64,000 nucleotides of DNA from Neonectria sp. B-13 (lineage: Eukaryota > Ascomycota > Sordariomycetes > Hypocreales > Nectriaceae), in NCBI GenBank assembly GCA_002682825.1, contig NOKP01000058.1:1-64000 (forward strand). Direction: 5' to 3'. Of the stretch, positions 36,401 through 48,089 are shown piece by piece. The position numbers were made by a program, and so were the translations under genes. The notes beneath the pieces are model-generated. The model worked only from the letters and a program-made list of their open reading frames with translations. It searched no databases and was not told the origin of the DNA. Within the stretch, counting starts at the first letter, position 1, and every line of letters starts with the position of its first letter.

Positions 36401-37200
36401 GCTGCCTTTATTGTGGAAAGCTTTTAGAAAGGACTGAACTGTGTTGATCTTATGTTGTGTAGGCATAGGGTTGTACCAATTATGGTGATTCGAGGCCGCT
36501 TGCTTCTCTTGGAAGGACTGCTCTACTGCTTGCATCAGCCTGCCTAGGGCTTCCTTTTGCTGTATAATCATCTCTATGGACATTAGGTCGGGAAGTGCTG
36601 CCTGTTGGGTTGGGATGGTGCTAGAAGGTCCATCTTGCCTCAGTTGATAATGTCTCCTGGTTATCGTCAGACTTTGTGCCCTTGAGAGGCCTTGGGTGCC
36701 CCAAGAAGGATTCATACTCTGGGTTTGGTAAATCTAGCTCCTGTCTCGCCTCCCTAGCTCGTTGACGGTGATTGCTTGTGTGTGATGCTACCTTGTTTTG
36801 ATGTTAAGCCTCCTCCTCTTGATTCTGGTGGTGTCTCTGCAGCCACTGTCTTATCTCTTCGGCTTGTGGGTGGCGTTCTCTTTCTCGTTCCTGATTTTGT
36901 ATTCTCTCCTCTTGTTGGTAGTGGTATTCTTCTTCCTACTGCTGAATTGTCTCTGCTTATTTCTCTACTCGTTGGCGGCGCTGCTCTTCCTTCTGCAACC
37001 ATCTTGTTGTCTGCTGCTGATATCGTATCGCCTCCCGCTTGCGTTGCCTTTGCTCTTCTAACCGCTGCTGCGCTGCTTTCTGTATGGCCTGGCTCTTGTT
37101 ACTTTGTGGTCCTATTCTTGTCTGCTGCTGCTGATTAGACAGTTGTGTCTGTGGTGGAGTGGGTAGGAAAGAAGGATCATCATGTGATTCAGCCATGCTG
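33481..37200 (-). mobile_element. Helitron remnant (Rep/HUH region, helicase end missing)
   Basis: Rolling-circle transposon coding region on the minus strand. The start ATG at 37196 opens a Gln/Arg-rich N-terminus (LSNQQQQTRIG, then QRLEEQRQRKREAI). Next come a Cys-containing segment at about 36400-36300 (EIVICSICYLQKKPQDLDHI) and the Helitron-like N domain at 34815-34483, ending VETNDHRALHLHGLL, which carries the H-x-H (HUH-type) motif. Conserved downstream blocks run to about 33490: RDHYMVNQYNQSIAIGLQHN, LIHYICNYTTK, ELLQPKVLSYLLGF and LCFYNYISFIVL. Several frameshifts and stops interrupt it. The Pif1-like helicase expected C-terminally is absent because the element ends at the Fot1 remnant. 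RIP damage is moderate. Typical Helitron ends were not identified. Confidence 0.75.
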
Positions 37201-37820
37201 AAGTACTTAGCGAGGCCTCTTTAAATGTATTGCTGTATAGTGATAAATCACGTTGGTAAGTTCTATGTTGATGACTCTGTAGGTTCTCTAAAACTGGCTC
37301 TTTCTCTAGATAGGAGAGATATGTGAGGAGGTCTAGAGGAGTATAGCGAGAGATCTATAGCATGAAACCCCTTTCTGAACCTATCTTAACTAAGGTTATG
37401 GGCTCTAACTACTGTTAAAAGCAATACTAGTTGCTGAACTTCTATCAATGTTTTACATAAGAAAAACTGTTATATCTATCTATAGTAATTGCTGCTATCT
37501 ATAGCAGTTGCTGCTAGAAGATGGAGCTGTTATTAGGATATGAGGAATTATTTGCTTTTTCCTTTTTAGCTATAATGCTATTTCAGCTATAATGCTATTT
37601 ATATCTAGCTGAACTATTAGTCTCTAATGCCTTAGGCATTAACTATTATTTTTTTCTTCTATAATAAAATATAGTAGTAATATACTGCATTGACATTAGG
37701 GTTAAAGCAGTACTAAAAGTAGTATTTATCTATACAGTAAGCCAACATTTCCCACTAAGGAAGACTCAACATTCTCTTCTCCTTTGCCCTTGGCTCTCCT
37801 GAACTCATTTCACTTATAAT
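37201..37820. other. Possible Helitron leader and AT-rich spacer
   Basis: Upstream of the Helitron start on the minus strand. It contains a near-direct repeat, tgctgctatctatagcagttgctgct (37490-37515). No gene was recognised. Confidence 0.35.
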
Positions 37821-37823
37821 ACT

Positions 37824-38141
37824 ATGTATAATTCTATTATGATCAATATGGCTTCTTCTTTCTTGGCCTCTATCGTTTACCTAATACCTCTACTGCTAAA
37901 TAAGCGTAGGCAGGGAGCAATTAGTGCGGATCTTATTATCACCTACTATTCCAACCTAGCCCAGTGTGAAATCCTTCCAGCTGGCTTATGCTATATGAAT
38001 GCAGGGAACTTCAAGGCTGGAACCTTCCTGCCTTTTATCCAGCCTGCATTCATTCTTGACCTTTATCTGTACATCCTTAGTCCTAAAGAGGTAAGATCTT
38101 GGGGCTTCTTTTATTACTCTCTATGTTCAACGCTAGAGTAA
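37824..38141 (+). CDS. Hypothetical small protein, 105 residues
   Basis: An ATG-initiated open frame in a short stretch of moderate GC. There is a hydrophobic segment near the N-terminus (MASSFLASIVYLIPLLL, residues 9-25), which could be a signal or membrane anchor, followed by a basic NKRRQ. A canonical donor, GAGGTAAGATCT, lies at about 38088, so the true protein could be spliced and differ at its C-terminus. No family was recognised. The surrounding DNA is repeat-derived, so this may be another transposon fragment. Confidence 0.25.
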   Translation: MYNSIMINMASSFLASIVYLIPLLLNKRRQGAISADLIITYYSNLAQCEILPAGLCYMNAGNFKAGTFLPFIQPAFILDLYLYILSPKEVRSWGFFYYSLCSTLE

Positions 38142-39712
38142 GAATAGTGACTTTGGAGGAGGACTAGAAGGGGAAATAGTTTACTATAGTCACTTGACTT
38201 TTTCTAAATAAACTTACCTTCTATGGTGTAAGTTTGGATAGATAGGAGATAGAAGAAACTCAATCTGTGTAGGTTGTACTAGCACTGCTGCATGATAGCA
38301 GCTTGACTCTGTACGTCCTCTTACGTTGTATTCATATAGGTACTAGTCATTAATGCTTATAATCCTATAGTATTGTCCTTTGACTCCTTAGTAGTAGCAA
38401 TGAAAGTGCCCCCTGGCTAAGCTCTTTAGTATATATATCCCTTGCTAGTCCTATTGATCTAAATACCTTCTATATCAAAAAGGATATCTAACTAGAGCTA
38501 CTAAGTAAGACTTTAGTGTTTATAAAGCTAGGTTCTTACTTAGTACTAGAGAATAACTATCCTTCTTACAAAGGCATATATATATACTATATCTTCCTTC
38601 TCTTTCCTATAGAGCAATAACTATAGTGTTCTCTACTCAGGTGGATACAATAAGCTATAAACCCTTTTCCTAAAGGGTTATAGATTGTATATAGTAGTTA
38701 TATCTTAGGAGTCCTTAATTATAAGCTTATCTAAGGCCCTTAAGTTGTTAATTCTACTGTTTAGATCCTAGTAATTCTCTCTAATGATTAGGAATTTATT
38801 TAGTAGAGTGCTTTATTTATACATAATATATTTATACTTATATTATTGAATCCTATTAATGAGTTACTTATGCTACTATAATCAGCTAGCCCTAAGAGTA
38901 TTACAAGTAGAAACCTATTCTTATCTCTAATCTATAATCAAAAGCATTCTTTATAAAGGAAAGCTGCTTCCTTAATACTATTATTAAAGCAGTTAGATTG
39001 TAAGATGACTAAACTATTAGCCTACCCTAGAGAAAAATATATACTACTAAATCTAACTATAGCTAATATTGATCTAATGCTTCTAATTCTAAGTTTAGGT
39101 ATATCTTATCCCTTCTATGCCTATTACTTTAGCTAACTAGCAATTCAGATAGTAATTAAATAGATAGTAGTTTAGACATAGAGTAGTTGTTGGACAATCA
39201 ACTTGCTCCTACTACCCTTACTTAGACATATAAGAGGAAGAAATAAAGCACTCCTAAGCCAATCAGAAGTAAGAGAACCATAGTAGGAAAAAGGAGGGCA
39301 TAGTTATACGACTAGATTCCTGGCATTGACCGAAAAGACAACCTTGTCTAGTGCTAATACTGATTAGAACTATTTGCTACCTACGTCTTCTCACCTAGCA
39401 TATGAATGTCTGATAAGCCAGTATTTACGTACGATGATAACCAGGTGGCGACAATCTCATAGGTTCTTGAGCATTCCAAAGGTGCAATCTAATACTATAA
39501 ATGAAACAGGTCCCTTTTAACCATCCTTCGCAAAGGTATGAAATCGAAATAGAAGAAAATATTAAGACGTAAATGCCCTGCAAAAATTCTAGCAGCTTAT
39601 TAAGTTAACGATCCAATGTCCACCACCCTGTCTAAGCTACAACCAAGTACAACAATAGATAGTAGGAAGTTTAAAATAGCCAATATAACCCGTGGCACGA
39701 AATAGGATATGC
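38142..39712. other. Decayed region with one weak coding trace
   Basis: Mostly AT-rich. Between about 39180 and 39340 a plus-strand frame becomes better preserved (LLDNQLAPTTL, then KRKKQSTPKPIRSKRTIVGK), a basic Lys/Arg-rich tail that could be the end of a transposase or other DNA-binding protein. No domain could be assigned. 39340-39710 has normal composition without a recognised gene. Confidence 0.3.
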
Positions 39713-40033
39713 TCAATTCCAGTTTACCAACTGCTCAACCTCACTAGAAAGGAATGTTAAGAGCACCACTCTTCCTGAATTGCAACCGATAGCAAGATTG
39801 TCCCCCGAGATAGCTATAAGCCCATTGCGACACTCCGCCGGTAGCCAAAATAGGTCTTTCCCCCTGTATGAAATCCAAGTGCTGTCTTCTACAAGTGCTT
39901 GGACTAAAGAAGGTGATCGGGCAAGAGACTCCATGGAGGTTATTGACTTTCTGGTCATAAGAATTACCCCGGTATTTGTGACGAGACCAGTATTATTAGC
40001 CGTAAAAAAGAGCACTTGCGTATAACGCTCTCA
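39713..40033 (-). pseudogene. C-terminal end of a NACHT-WD40 type protein (fragment)
   Basis: Minus-strand frame VLFFTANNTGLVTNTGVI, then STWISYRGKDLFWLPAECR and DNLAIGCNSGRVVLLTF to TGA at 39715-39713. It matches the tail that follows the last WD40 blade in fungal NACHT-WD40 proteins: T-W-I-x-x-x-G-x-x-L-x-W-L-P-x-E-x-R, then A-I-G-C-x-S-G-R-V. The same signature appears at 48430-48578. An in-frame TGA just upstream (near 40034) and the absence of WD40 and NACHT parts directly before it show a broken fragment. It is almost free of RIP. Confidence 0.65.
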
Positions 40034-40149
40034 GCGAATCGCCTGTTCGCACTTTTCCGTTTCAAGACTGGACGTTGATAATGTAACTTAAAGGATAATA
40101 AGCATATGGGATTAATCACTTAGATTGAACTAGTCTAGTAGCCAGAGAT

Positions 40150-40440
40150 CAATAAATCTCATAATAATCACTCTCCCTAAGTTATAGCTAATAATAATAG
40201 ACAATCCAAATACATTTAAACAACTAGGATAAAATAATACTAATAATCAAAGTAGTCTCTTTTATTACTATATAATCTAGTACTTATCTTTACTAATCCT
40301 AATACTAAAGAGGCAGTTAATAAAAGGTATAGTAATATTTTTAGATAATAAAGTAAGACTCTTAATAGAGATAGTACTAATATTAGTTAAAAGGTATAAA
40401 CTCTTAAGGTTAAATTGCAATTAAAAGAAAGAAATACTAA
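40150..40440 (-). pseudogene. RIP-damaged WD40-protein tail, homologous to 9640-9860
   Basis: Minus-strand sequence LQFNLKSLYLL, then NISTISIKSLTLLSKNITIP parallels LQFNPNNSRLF...IGTISIQGPVLSGKNTTIP at 9730-9860. Differences are mostly C->T and G->A. It directly follows, in minus direction, the 126-bp repeat array. Confidence 0.5.
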
Positions 40441-41071
40441 TTACTTCTTAAATGTATATACTATTATTAATATACTAAAGCTAGATTATCTTATTATAAA
40501 AGGCTAAAGCTATAAGAGTTAAATTATATAAGAAAGCTACTAAGATTACCTAGTATATATAGCCCTTAATCTCTTAGATATATATATTATTATTAATATA
40601 CTAAAGCTAGATTATTATATTACTAAAAGCTAAAACTATAAAGATTAAGTTATATAAGAAGACTATTAAGATTACCTAGTATATATAGCTCTTAAGCTCT
40701 TAGATATATATACTATTATTAATATACTAAAGCTAGATTATCTTATCCTTAGAGGCTAAAGCTATAAGAGTTAAATTATATAAGAAAACTATTAAGATTA
40801 CTTAGTATATATAGCTCTTAAGCTTTTAAATATATATACTATTATTAATATACTAAAGTTAGATTATTATATTATAAAAGGCTAAAGCTATAAAGGTTAA
40901 ATTATATAAGAAAGCTATTAATAATACTAAGTTTATATAGCCTTTAAGCTCTTAAATATATATATTATTATTAATATACTAAAGCTAGATTATCTTATTC
41001 TTAGAGGCTAAAACTATAAGAGTTAAGTTATATAAGAAAACTATTAAGATTACTTAGTATATATAGCTCTT
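40441..41071 (-). repeat. Five tandem 126-bp units, probable WD40 blades (RIP-damaged)
   Basis: Unit starts recur every 126 bp (marker ctcttagatatata at 40571 and 40697, diverged at 40823 and 40949). 126 bp equals 42 codons, the period of WD40 blades in fungal NACHT-WD40 proteins and also of their TPRs. On the minus strand each unit reads DNLALVY...YIYLRA...LYILGNLSS, comparable to the less damaged blade DGKIALVTKSNASI at 9900. The array leads into the tail at 40150-40440, which favours WD40. Its 5' side is cut by R1 copy c. Confidence 0.55.
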
Positions 41072-42103
41072 TACTATTAAAACTACTATTTAGACTACTA
41101 TTTCTACCTATCTATAATTGTACTAAATTATATATTTCCTTTGCTTAAGCTTAATAGAGGGATAGATCTTTGGATTTTAAACCTAATTATTAACTTTTAC
41201 TCTCTCTAGCTTCTAACTCCTTCTACTAAATCCCTCTACACTTTATAGCTAATATTAAAGATAACTATAGTAGGATTTCCTTAGTTTCTAATATATTACT
41301 CCTTTAGCTATAGGTTAATTAGAATAATATTATCTATTAACTTTATAATCTATAAGGTATAAATAGGATTATATAGCTTCTTAAGAAACTCCTTTTCTAT
41401 AGTAGTAATATTATTATTTCTTTCTAGCTTTAAAGCTAATCTCTTTAGAAAGAACTATTCTATTATAATTTACTAAGCTATTATTATATTAAGCTATATT
41501 TCCTCTTATAATAGGATATTATAACTAAAGACTATTAATTAGACTAACTCCTTAGGTCTAAAGTAATTAATTATAGGCTATTTTATATATTTTAAGTTAG
41601 ACTTTTAAGTTATAATTTATAGTATAGAAATAAGGCTTAGATATTCTTCTAATTTACTATATAGGTTATATAAGAACCTATATATATAGTATATTAAGAG
41701 CTTATTAGGCTATAGTATAATTCAGATAGTAGTTATCTTATATAATTAATAGTATAATTATTATATTATATAAAAGGTTAAATAGAATATAAAGAAATAA
41801 CTTAGAAAGTATAGAGATTAGCTAGGCTTTTATCCTAAGGGATTTTAGCCTTTTCTAAGATCTAGCTTTTCTAAGGTCTAGCTTTTCTAAGATCTAGCTT
41901 TTCTAAGATCTAGCTTTTCTAGCTAATTAGAATAGTAAAACTTATACTTTAACTTTATAATAGAAACTTTTATCTTTTTAAGTTATTATTACCTTAGGCT
42001 TAGGTATTAAGCCTATTATATTATTATTTTTTCTATTTTCTTTTATACTATTTAACTTTTAGTCTCTTCTCTAAGTATATACTACTAAGAACTATTATAT
42101 TTA
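41072..42103 (+). mobile_element. R1 element, copy c
   Basis: A full-length R1 (about 1032 bp) from TACTATTAAAAC to ACTATTATATTTAAA, with the 16-bp minisatellite at about 41850-41920. The left flank is the WD40 array and the right flank is gypsy pol, and no target duplication can be found. The two flanks are therefore probably joined by recombination between R1 copies, or rearranged after insertion. Confidence 0.75.
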
Positions 42104-43156
42104 AATAATATTATTTTAGAGTACTTATAGCTAAAGAAATTTAACTCTTATATTAACTAAAGAACTAGCTAAATATATATTAATCCTAATAATATTCTTT
42201 TTAGTAATAATAAAAATAACTTAATAAATAAAAAGAAATCTTAAATCTTAACTTAAAAAGAACTAAAAAGTAAGAATAAGTATAAGAATATAATAAATAT
42301 CTTAATACCTTTAAAAGGAATATAATATAAATAAAAGAATACTAAATAATAATAACTCTAAAGAATAATTAAATATATTAGATAATAGTTTATATAACTA
42401 AATAAAGACCTTAAGGAATAAAAAAACTCTTTAAAGAATAATAACTTAAGAATATACTATTAAAATATTATATTTATAAGAAACTCTTTAAGAAAGAACT
42501 TAAAATAGGTCTATTAGAATTTAATAAGTAGAGTTATAAATTTATATTAAAAGATAGAATATTATTTCTATTCTATAAGATTTTTAATCTTAATAAAATA
42601 TAATTATATATACTTAAGGAATACTTTAATAAAATATTAAGGAAAGGATATATTAAGAAATCTAAATCCTTTATAGGTTATCTAATTATATTTATTCTTA
42701 AGAAAAATAGAAAGTTTTAACTTATTATAGATTACTAATAGGTAAATATAATTATCTTTAAAGATTAAGCCTTATTATCCTTTAGTATTAAGCTTAAAAA
42801 TAGGCTCTATAGAATAAAAGTCTTTATAGTATTAAATCTTAAAGGAGTATATAACCTTATTTATATTTAATTAGAATATAAATAGAAAACTATCTTTAGA
42901 ATAAAATATAAACTCTTTAAATACCTTATTATACTCTTTAGACTTATAAATATATTAGTATTATTCTAATAAATAATTAACTATATACTTTAGGAATATC
43001 TAAATATATTTATAGTATACTATTTAAATAATATTCTAATCTTCTTTAAGATTAAAAAAGAATATATAAAATATATTTATAAAGTACTATAAGTATTATA
43101 AAATAATAAATTATTAATTAAACTAAAGAAAAGTTATTTCTATATTAAGAAAGTAG
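42104..43156 (+). mobile_element. Second Ty3/gypsy pol, reverse transcriptase part (RIP-damaged)
   Basis: The plus strand shows reverse transcriptase motifs in order: KSLIGYLIIFILKKN near 42660, LIIDYQQVNIIIFKDQALL near 42720 (family LCVDYRQLN), VLNLKGVYNLIYI near 42840 (family LDLKGAYN), and YYLNNILIFF near 43020 (YxDDILIF with Asp->Asn). Nonsense codons are TAG/TAA. It is a different lineage from the element at 14621-22009, judging by the motif residues. No LTRs were found. R1 copy d interrupts it. Confidence 0.8.
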
Positions 43157-44184
43157 TACTATTAAAACTACTATTTAGACTACTATTTCTACCTATCTAT
43201 AATTACATTAAACAGTTATATGTTTCCTTTGCTTAAGCTTAATAGGAGGATAGATCTTTGGATTTTAAACCTAATTATTAACTTTTACCCCCTCTAGCTT
43301 TTAACTCTCTCTACTAAATCCCTTTATACTTTATAACTAATATTAGAGATAATTATAGGATTCCCTTAGTTTCTAATGTATTATTCCTTTAGCTATAGAT
43401 TGATTAAAATAATATTACCTATTAACTTTATAATCTATAAGGTATAAATAGGATTATATAGCTTTTTAAGGAACTCTTTCTTTATAGTAGTAATATTATT
43501 ATTTCTTTCTAGCTTTAAAGCTAATCTCTTTAGAAAGAACTATTCTATTATAATCTATTAAGCTATTATTATATTAAGCTATATTTCCTCTTATAATAGG
43601 ATATTATAACTAAAAACTACTAATTAGACTAACTCTTTAGGTTTAAAGTAATTAATTATAAGCTATTTTATATATCTTAGGCTAGACTTTTAAGCTATAA
43701 TTTATAGTATAAAAATAAAGCTTAAATATTCTTCTAATTTACTATATAGATTATATAAAAGCCTATATATATAACTTAATAAAAGCTTACTAAACTATAG
43801 TATAATTTAGATAAAAGCAGTTATTTTATACAATTAATAATATAATTATTATATTATATAAAAGATTAAATAGAATATAAAAAGCCTAGAAAGTATAAAA
43901 GCTAGACTTTTATTCTAAGAGGTTTTAGTCTTTTCTAAGATCTAGCTTTTCTAAGGTCTAACCTTTCTAAGATTTAACCTTTTTAAGATCTAGCTTTTCT
44001 AGCTAATTAGAATAGTAAAACTTATACTTTAAATTTATAATAGAAACCTTTATCTTTTTAAGTTATTATTACCTTAAGCTTAGGTATTAAGCCTATTATA
44101 CTATTGTTTTTTCTATTTTCTTTTATACTATTTAACCTTTAGCCCCTTTTCTAAGTATATACTACTAAGGACTATTATATTTAA
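43157..44184 (+). mobile_element. R1 element, copy d, with 15-bp target duplication
   Basis: 1028 bp, inserted into gypsy pol. A perfect 15-bp duplication, atattaagaaagtag, flanks it (43142-43156 and 44185-44199), and the pol frame continues across (KKV|EFLRYI). It is in the same orientation as copy c. Confidence 0.85.
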
Positions 44185-45110
44185 ATATTAAGAAAGTAGA
44201 ATTTCTTAGATATATAATCTTATATAACTAGATTAGAATAAATCTAAAGAAAATTATTATAGTTAATAAATAGTTTAAACTAAAGAATATTAAAAAAGTA
44301 TAATCCTTTCTTAGGTTTATAAACTACTATTAAAGATTTATTTAAAACTTTAGTAAACTTATTATATTTCTTATTAGATTTATAAAGAAAGAAAAAGACT
44401 TTTAATAGAATATAACTACTAAGAAAGTATTTAATAATATTAAGAATATTATCTTAAGTAAACTAATACTAATAACCTTTAACCTTAAATAAGAAATCAA
44501 ACTTAAAATAGACTTATTAGACTATATATAAGGTTCTTAAATCAAATAATAAAATAATAATAGTATACTTTACTCTATTGCCTTCTTCTCTTATAAAATA
44601 TATAAAGCTAAACTTAATTATTCTATTTATAATAAAGAATTCCTTATAATTATTAACTTATTTAAAGAATTCTAATACTATCTTCTAGAAAGTAAATACT
44701 AAGTTAAGATCTATATAGATTATAAAAATATTACTTATTTTATAATTACTTAATAACTTATTAAATAATAACTTTATTATACTAAATACCTTTAGAATTT
44801 AACTATACTATTATCTATAGAAAAAGATCAAAGAATAAATAAGCTAATACTATAAGCTATTAATATAACTTTAATAATAAAAAACAAAAGATTAATAAAT
44901 AACTTTTATACTTTATACTTAAAGGATATTTTAAATAGAAGTATATTATTATTATTAGATAATTATTTATTAATAAAGATAGAATATACTATAAGATATA
45001 ACCTATCTAAGAAAATATTACCCTTAAATAGAAAAAGAAGTTCTAAATATAATTATACAATCTAGAATTATAATAAATAATATTTAATAGACTAGATTAA
45101 GTTATAATGT
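44185..45110 (+). mobile_element. Second Ty3/gypsy pol, end of RT and RNase H
   Basis: Continuation of the pol above: KKVEFLRYII, then NIKKVQSFLRFINYYQRFI (family VKEVQSFLGFANFYRRFI) near 44290, AKLNYSIYNKEFLIIINLFK near 44620 (RNase H, family ELNYDIHDKELLAI) and YIDYKNITYF (family YTDHKNLTYF). The sequence decays near 45110 with no integrase, so the element is 3'-truncated. Confidence 0.8.
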
Positions 45111-45142
45111 GCTACCAAGGACTATTATATCTAAAAAAAAAA
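45111..45142 (+). mobile_element. Very short 5'-truncated R1 with A-tail
   Basis: Only the last ~20 bp of R1 (accaaggactattatatct) followed by 10 or more A residues. Extreme 5' truncation with a retained A-tail is typical of abortive target-primed reverse transcription. Confidence 0.55.
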
Positions 45143-45360
45143 GAATAATAGACTAAGGTATAGTTTAAATCAAAGGAAGCCTTTATATATTATTAAAGCA
45201 TTATAAAGACTTTATTAAATACTATTATTAAACTATTAAACATTAATACAAATAGTTAAATAAACAGTTTTAAGGCTATTTTAATAACTATTTTATATAG
45301 AATATAAAAAAACCTAATAACTACTACTAATATAATATCTACTATTAATAAAACTTTAGT

Positions 45361-45677
45361 ATTTAAATATAATAGTCCTTAATAGTATATACCTAGAGAA
45401 AGAGCTAAAGATTAAATAGTATAAAAGAAAATAGAAAAAACAATAATATAATAAGCTTAATACTTAAGTCTAAAGTAATAATAACTTAAAGAAATAAGAA
45501 TTTCTATTATAAAGTTAAGATATAAGTTTTACTACTTTAATCAGCTAGAAAAGCTAGATCTTAGAAAAGCTAGACCTTAGAAAAGCTAGATCTTAAAAAA
45601 GGCTAAAACCCCTTAGGATAAAAACCCAGCCTTTATACTTTTTAGATTACCTTTTTATATTCTATTTAACCTTTTAT
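45361..45677 (-). mobile_element. R1 element, copy e, left part
   Basis: 3' third of an R1 in minus orientation (atataatagtccttaatag onwards, with the minisatellite at 45545-45605). It is split by R2 at 45678 and continues at 46662. No clear target duplication for the whole R1 was found. Confidence 0.7.
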
Positions 45678-46661
45678 TTATAGTAATTTTAGCCTTAGTT
45701 AATATTATCTAATAGATTAAGATAATATAATAGATAATATATAGTAGTTAATATAATAAGATATTATACTTAGTACTATTAATCCTAATAACTTAAATAT
45801 AGTAAGCTTTCTTAATAATATAGTTTGTATTAATATTATATTTTAAGCCTATTTTTATAACCTATTTAGGTCCTTCTTTCTAACCTTAATGTTTAATTTA
45901 TAAAAAGCTTATCCTAAACTATAGTATATATAAATAACTATCTTTCATTAAGCTAATAAGTCTAGCCAGTCTTCTTCCCTCTTTCTTAATATACTATAAT
46001 ATAGTATAATATAACTATAATGCATTCTACTTTTACTATTATCTACTATATCTTATAACCTAGTAATAAGAAATAGAGCTATAAAGCATATAAAATAGGA
46101 TATTATTACTCTTTAGATAGAGAGATTAAGCCTACTAAGTACAAGTAGTAGCTTTACTAGGCTAAAATCTATAACCTTAATAGCTTTAAGTCTAACTATA
46201 TAATAGTTAGTACTATCCAAATAGTATATCTAGCTATATTTAGCTACTGTTTACTCTTAAATAATAAAAGTACTAAAGTTAATAATATTAGCTTTATTAG
46301 AGAGGAAAAGGAGTTTCTTAAAAAGCTTACTAGAAGATTGAAAGCTAGGTTATACTAGGATAAAGCCATTACTAACAAATTAACTAGAGATAAATATACC
46401 CTATGGTTCTAGGAGCTGCTAGAGTGTATAGAGCTGGTATAGATGGCTAGTTAGTGTATTGTGAAATCAGGGGGAAAAGGACTAATAAGGGTAGGATTAT
46501 ATGCTAGGAATAGGGTTAAGGAAAAACTTAGAATAGAAAAGGTAGATAGGTTTAGGTTAGATATAAAGGTTAATAAAGAACTTTAAAACTAACTAGGCTT
46601 AAGACAAAGAAATCAATATATAATATAGTAATTATTATATATTAGGTTCCCTTATAGAGGG
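45678..46661 (+). mobile_element. R2 element, copy b, inserted into R1
   Basis: 984 bp with the same ends as copy a (TTATAGTAATTTTAG ... CTTATAGAGGG), flanked by a perfect 14-bp duplication atttaaccttttat (45664-45677 and 46662-46675) derived from R1. It is more RIP-mutated than copy a. The tail near 46410-46500 (gagctggtatagatggctag) keeps GC. Confidence 0.8.
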
Positions 46662-47400
46662 ATTTAACCTTTTATATAATATAATAATTATACTACTAAT
46701 TATATAAAATAACTACTATCTAAATTATACTATAGTTTAGTAAGCTCTTATTAAGCTATATATATAAGCTTTTATATAACCTATATAATAAATTAAAAGA
46801 ATATTTAAGCCTTATTTCTATACTATAAATTATAGCTTAAAAGTCTAGCTTAAAGTATATAAAATAGCCTATAATTAATTACTTTAGACCTAAAGAGTTA
46901 GTCTAATTAATAGTCTTTAGTTATAATATTCTACTATAAAAGGAAATATAACTTAATATAATAATAATCTAATAAATTATAATAGAATAGCTTTTTCTAA
47001 AGAGACTAGCTCTAAAGCTAAAAAGGAATAATAATATTACTATTATAGAAAAGAAATTCCTTAAGAAGCTATATAACCCTATTTATACCTTATAGATTAT
47101 AAAGTTAATAGGTAATATCATTCTAATTAACCTATAGCTAAAAGAGTAATACATTAGAACCCAAGGGAATTCTACTATAGTTATCTCTAACATTAGTCAT
47201 AAAGTATAAAGGGATTTAGTAGAGGGAGTTAGAAGCCTGATAATTGTTCCTAGCGTCAGTGGATAGAGAGGGCAAAAGTTAATAATTAGGTTTAAAATCC
47301 AAAGATCTATCCCCCTATTAAGCTTAAGCAAAGGAAACATATAATTCAGTGCAATTATGGATAGGCAGAAATAGTAGTTCAAACAGTAGTTTCAATAGTA
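46662..47400 (-). mobile_element. R1 element, copy e, right part (least mutated 5' end)
   Basis: Remaining two thirds of the R1 interrupted by R2, ending tttcaatagta at 47400. The last 200 bp are the least RIP-mutated R1 sequence in the window (tgtccactga-like segment ggaacaatt, ttctgcctatcc on the minus strand). They contain a small minus-strand frame 47197-47382 without family features. Confidence 0.7.
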
Positions 47401-48079
47401 ATTAATTGATTATAAACCTATTTCTTATCTATCTAGAATAAATACTTATTATAGTTCTTAGAGTCTATTAGAAAGTTATAGAAAAAGAGATATAGTATTT
47501 TAATAGGAGATTGTTCTAATATAGGAATACTTAGAACTAAATAAAGTAAGTTTAATTAATTATTAATCTTCTCTTTTTCAATATTAAGAAGTTATTTAAG
47601 GGTAAATATAAGAAAAGAGTTCCCTAAAACTATAATAAAGCTAATAATATATTAAAACTACTTAATAAGATTATTCTATTATTAGTTCTTTAAGCTATTA
47701 ATTAGCCTATTAAAAATAGATAAATAGATAGTACTAAGTTATAATATCTAGCCTTCTCTTTAATATTATAAAACTTCTCTTAATTACTTATTAGGATTAC
47801 TAAATCTATAATTAGAAAGAAAATAGTAAACTATAATAGTAAAAATAAAAAGAGGAATTACTATTTTTACTAAAAGTTAAACATTTTCTTCTTTAGGCTA
47901 ATTGAATAGTAAGTATTAATCTTTAGATATAGATAAGTTATACTTAATCTTGATTTTTATAAGCTTATAATTAAGAAAGATAGAGATATTATGCTTAATA
48001 ATATTAGATAGTATTTTATAAAGTATAAGATCTTAGTATGTGCCCTTTACAGTGTAAAAGCCAAGTCGAATTGGAAGCT
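47401..48079. other. AT-rich decayed DNA before the WD40 fragment
   Basis: May be the RIP-mutated upstream part of the WD40 protein that becomes readable at about 48080. No domain could be identified. Confidence 0.35.
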
Positions 48080-48089
48080 CTAGCGATCG

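Noticed and set aside
36776..37138. Long plus-strand frames rich in Leu/Val/Ser
   Set aside because: Antisense to the Gln/Arg-rich Helitron N-terminus; low-complexity shadows.
42104..45110. Gypsy copy belonging to the element at 14621-22009
   Set aside because: Motif residues differ (IIDYQQVN against IYIDYQGLN) and no matching 191-bp LTRs adjoin.
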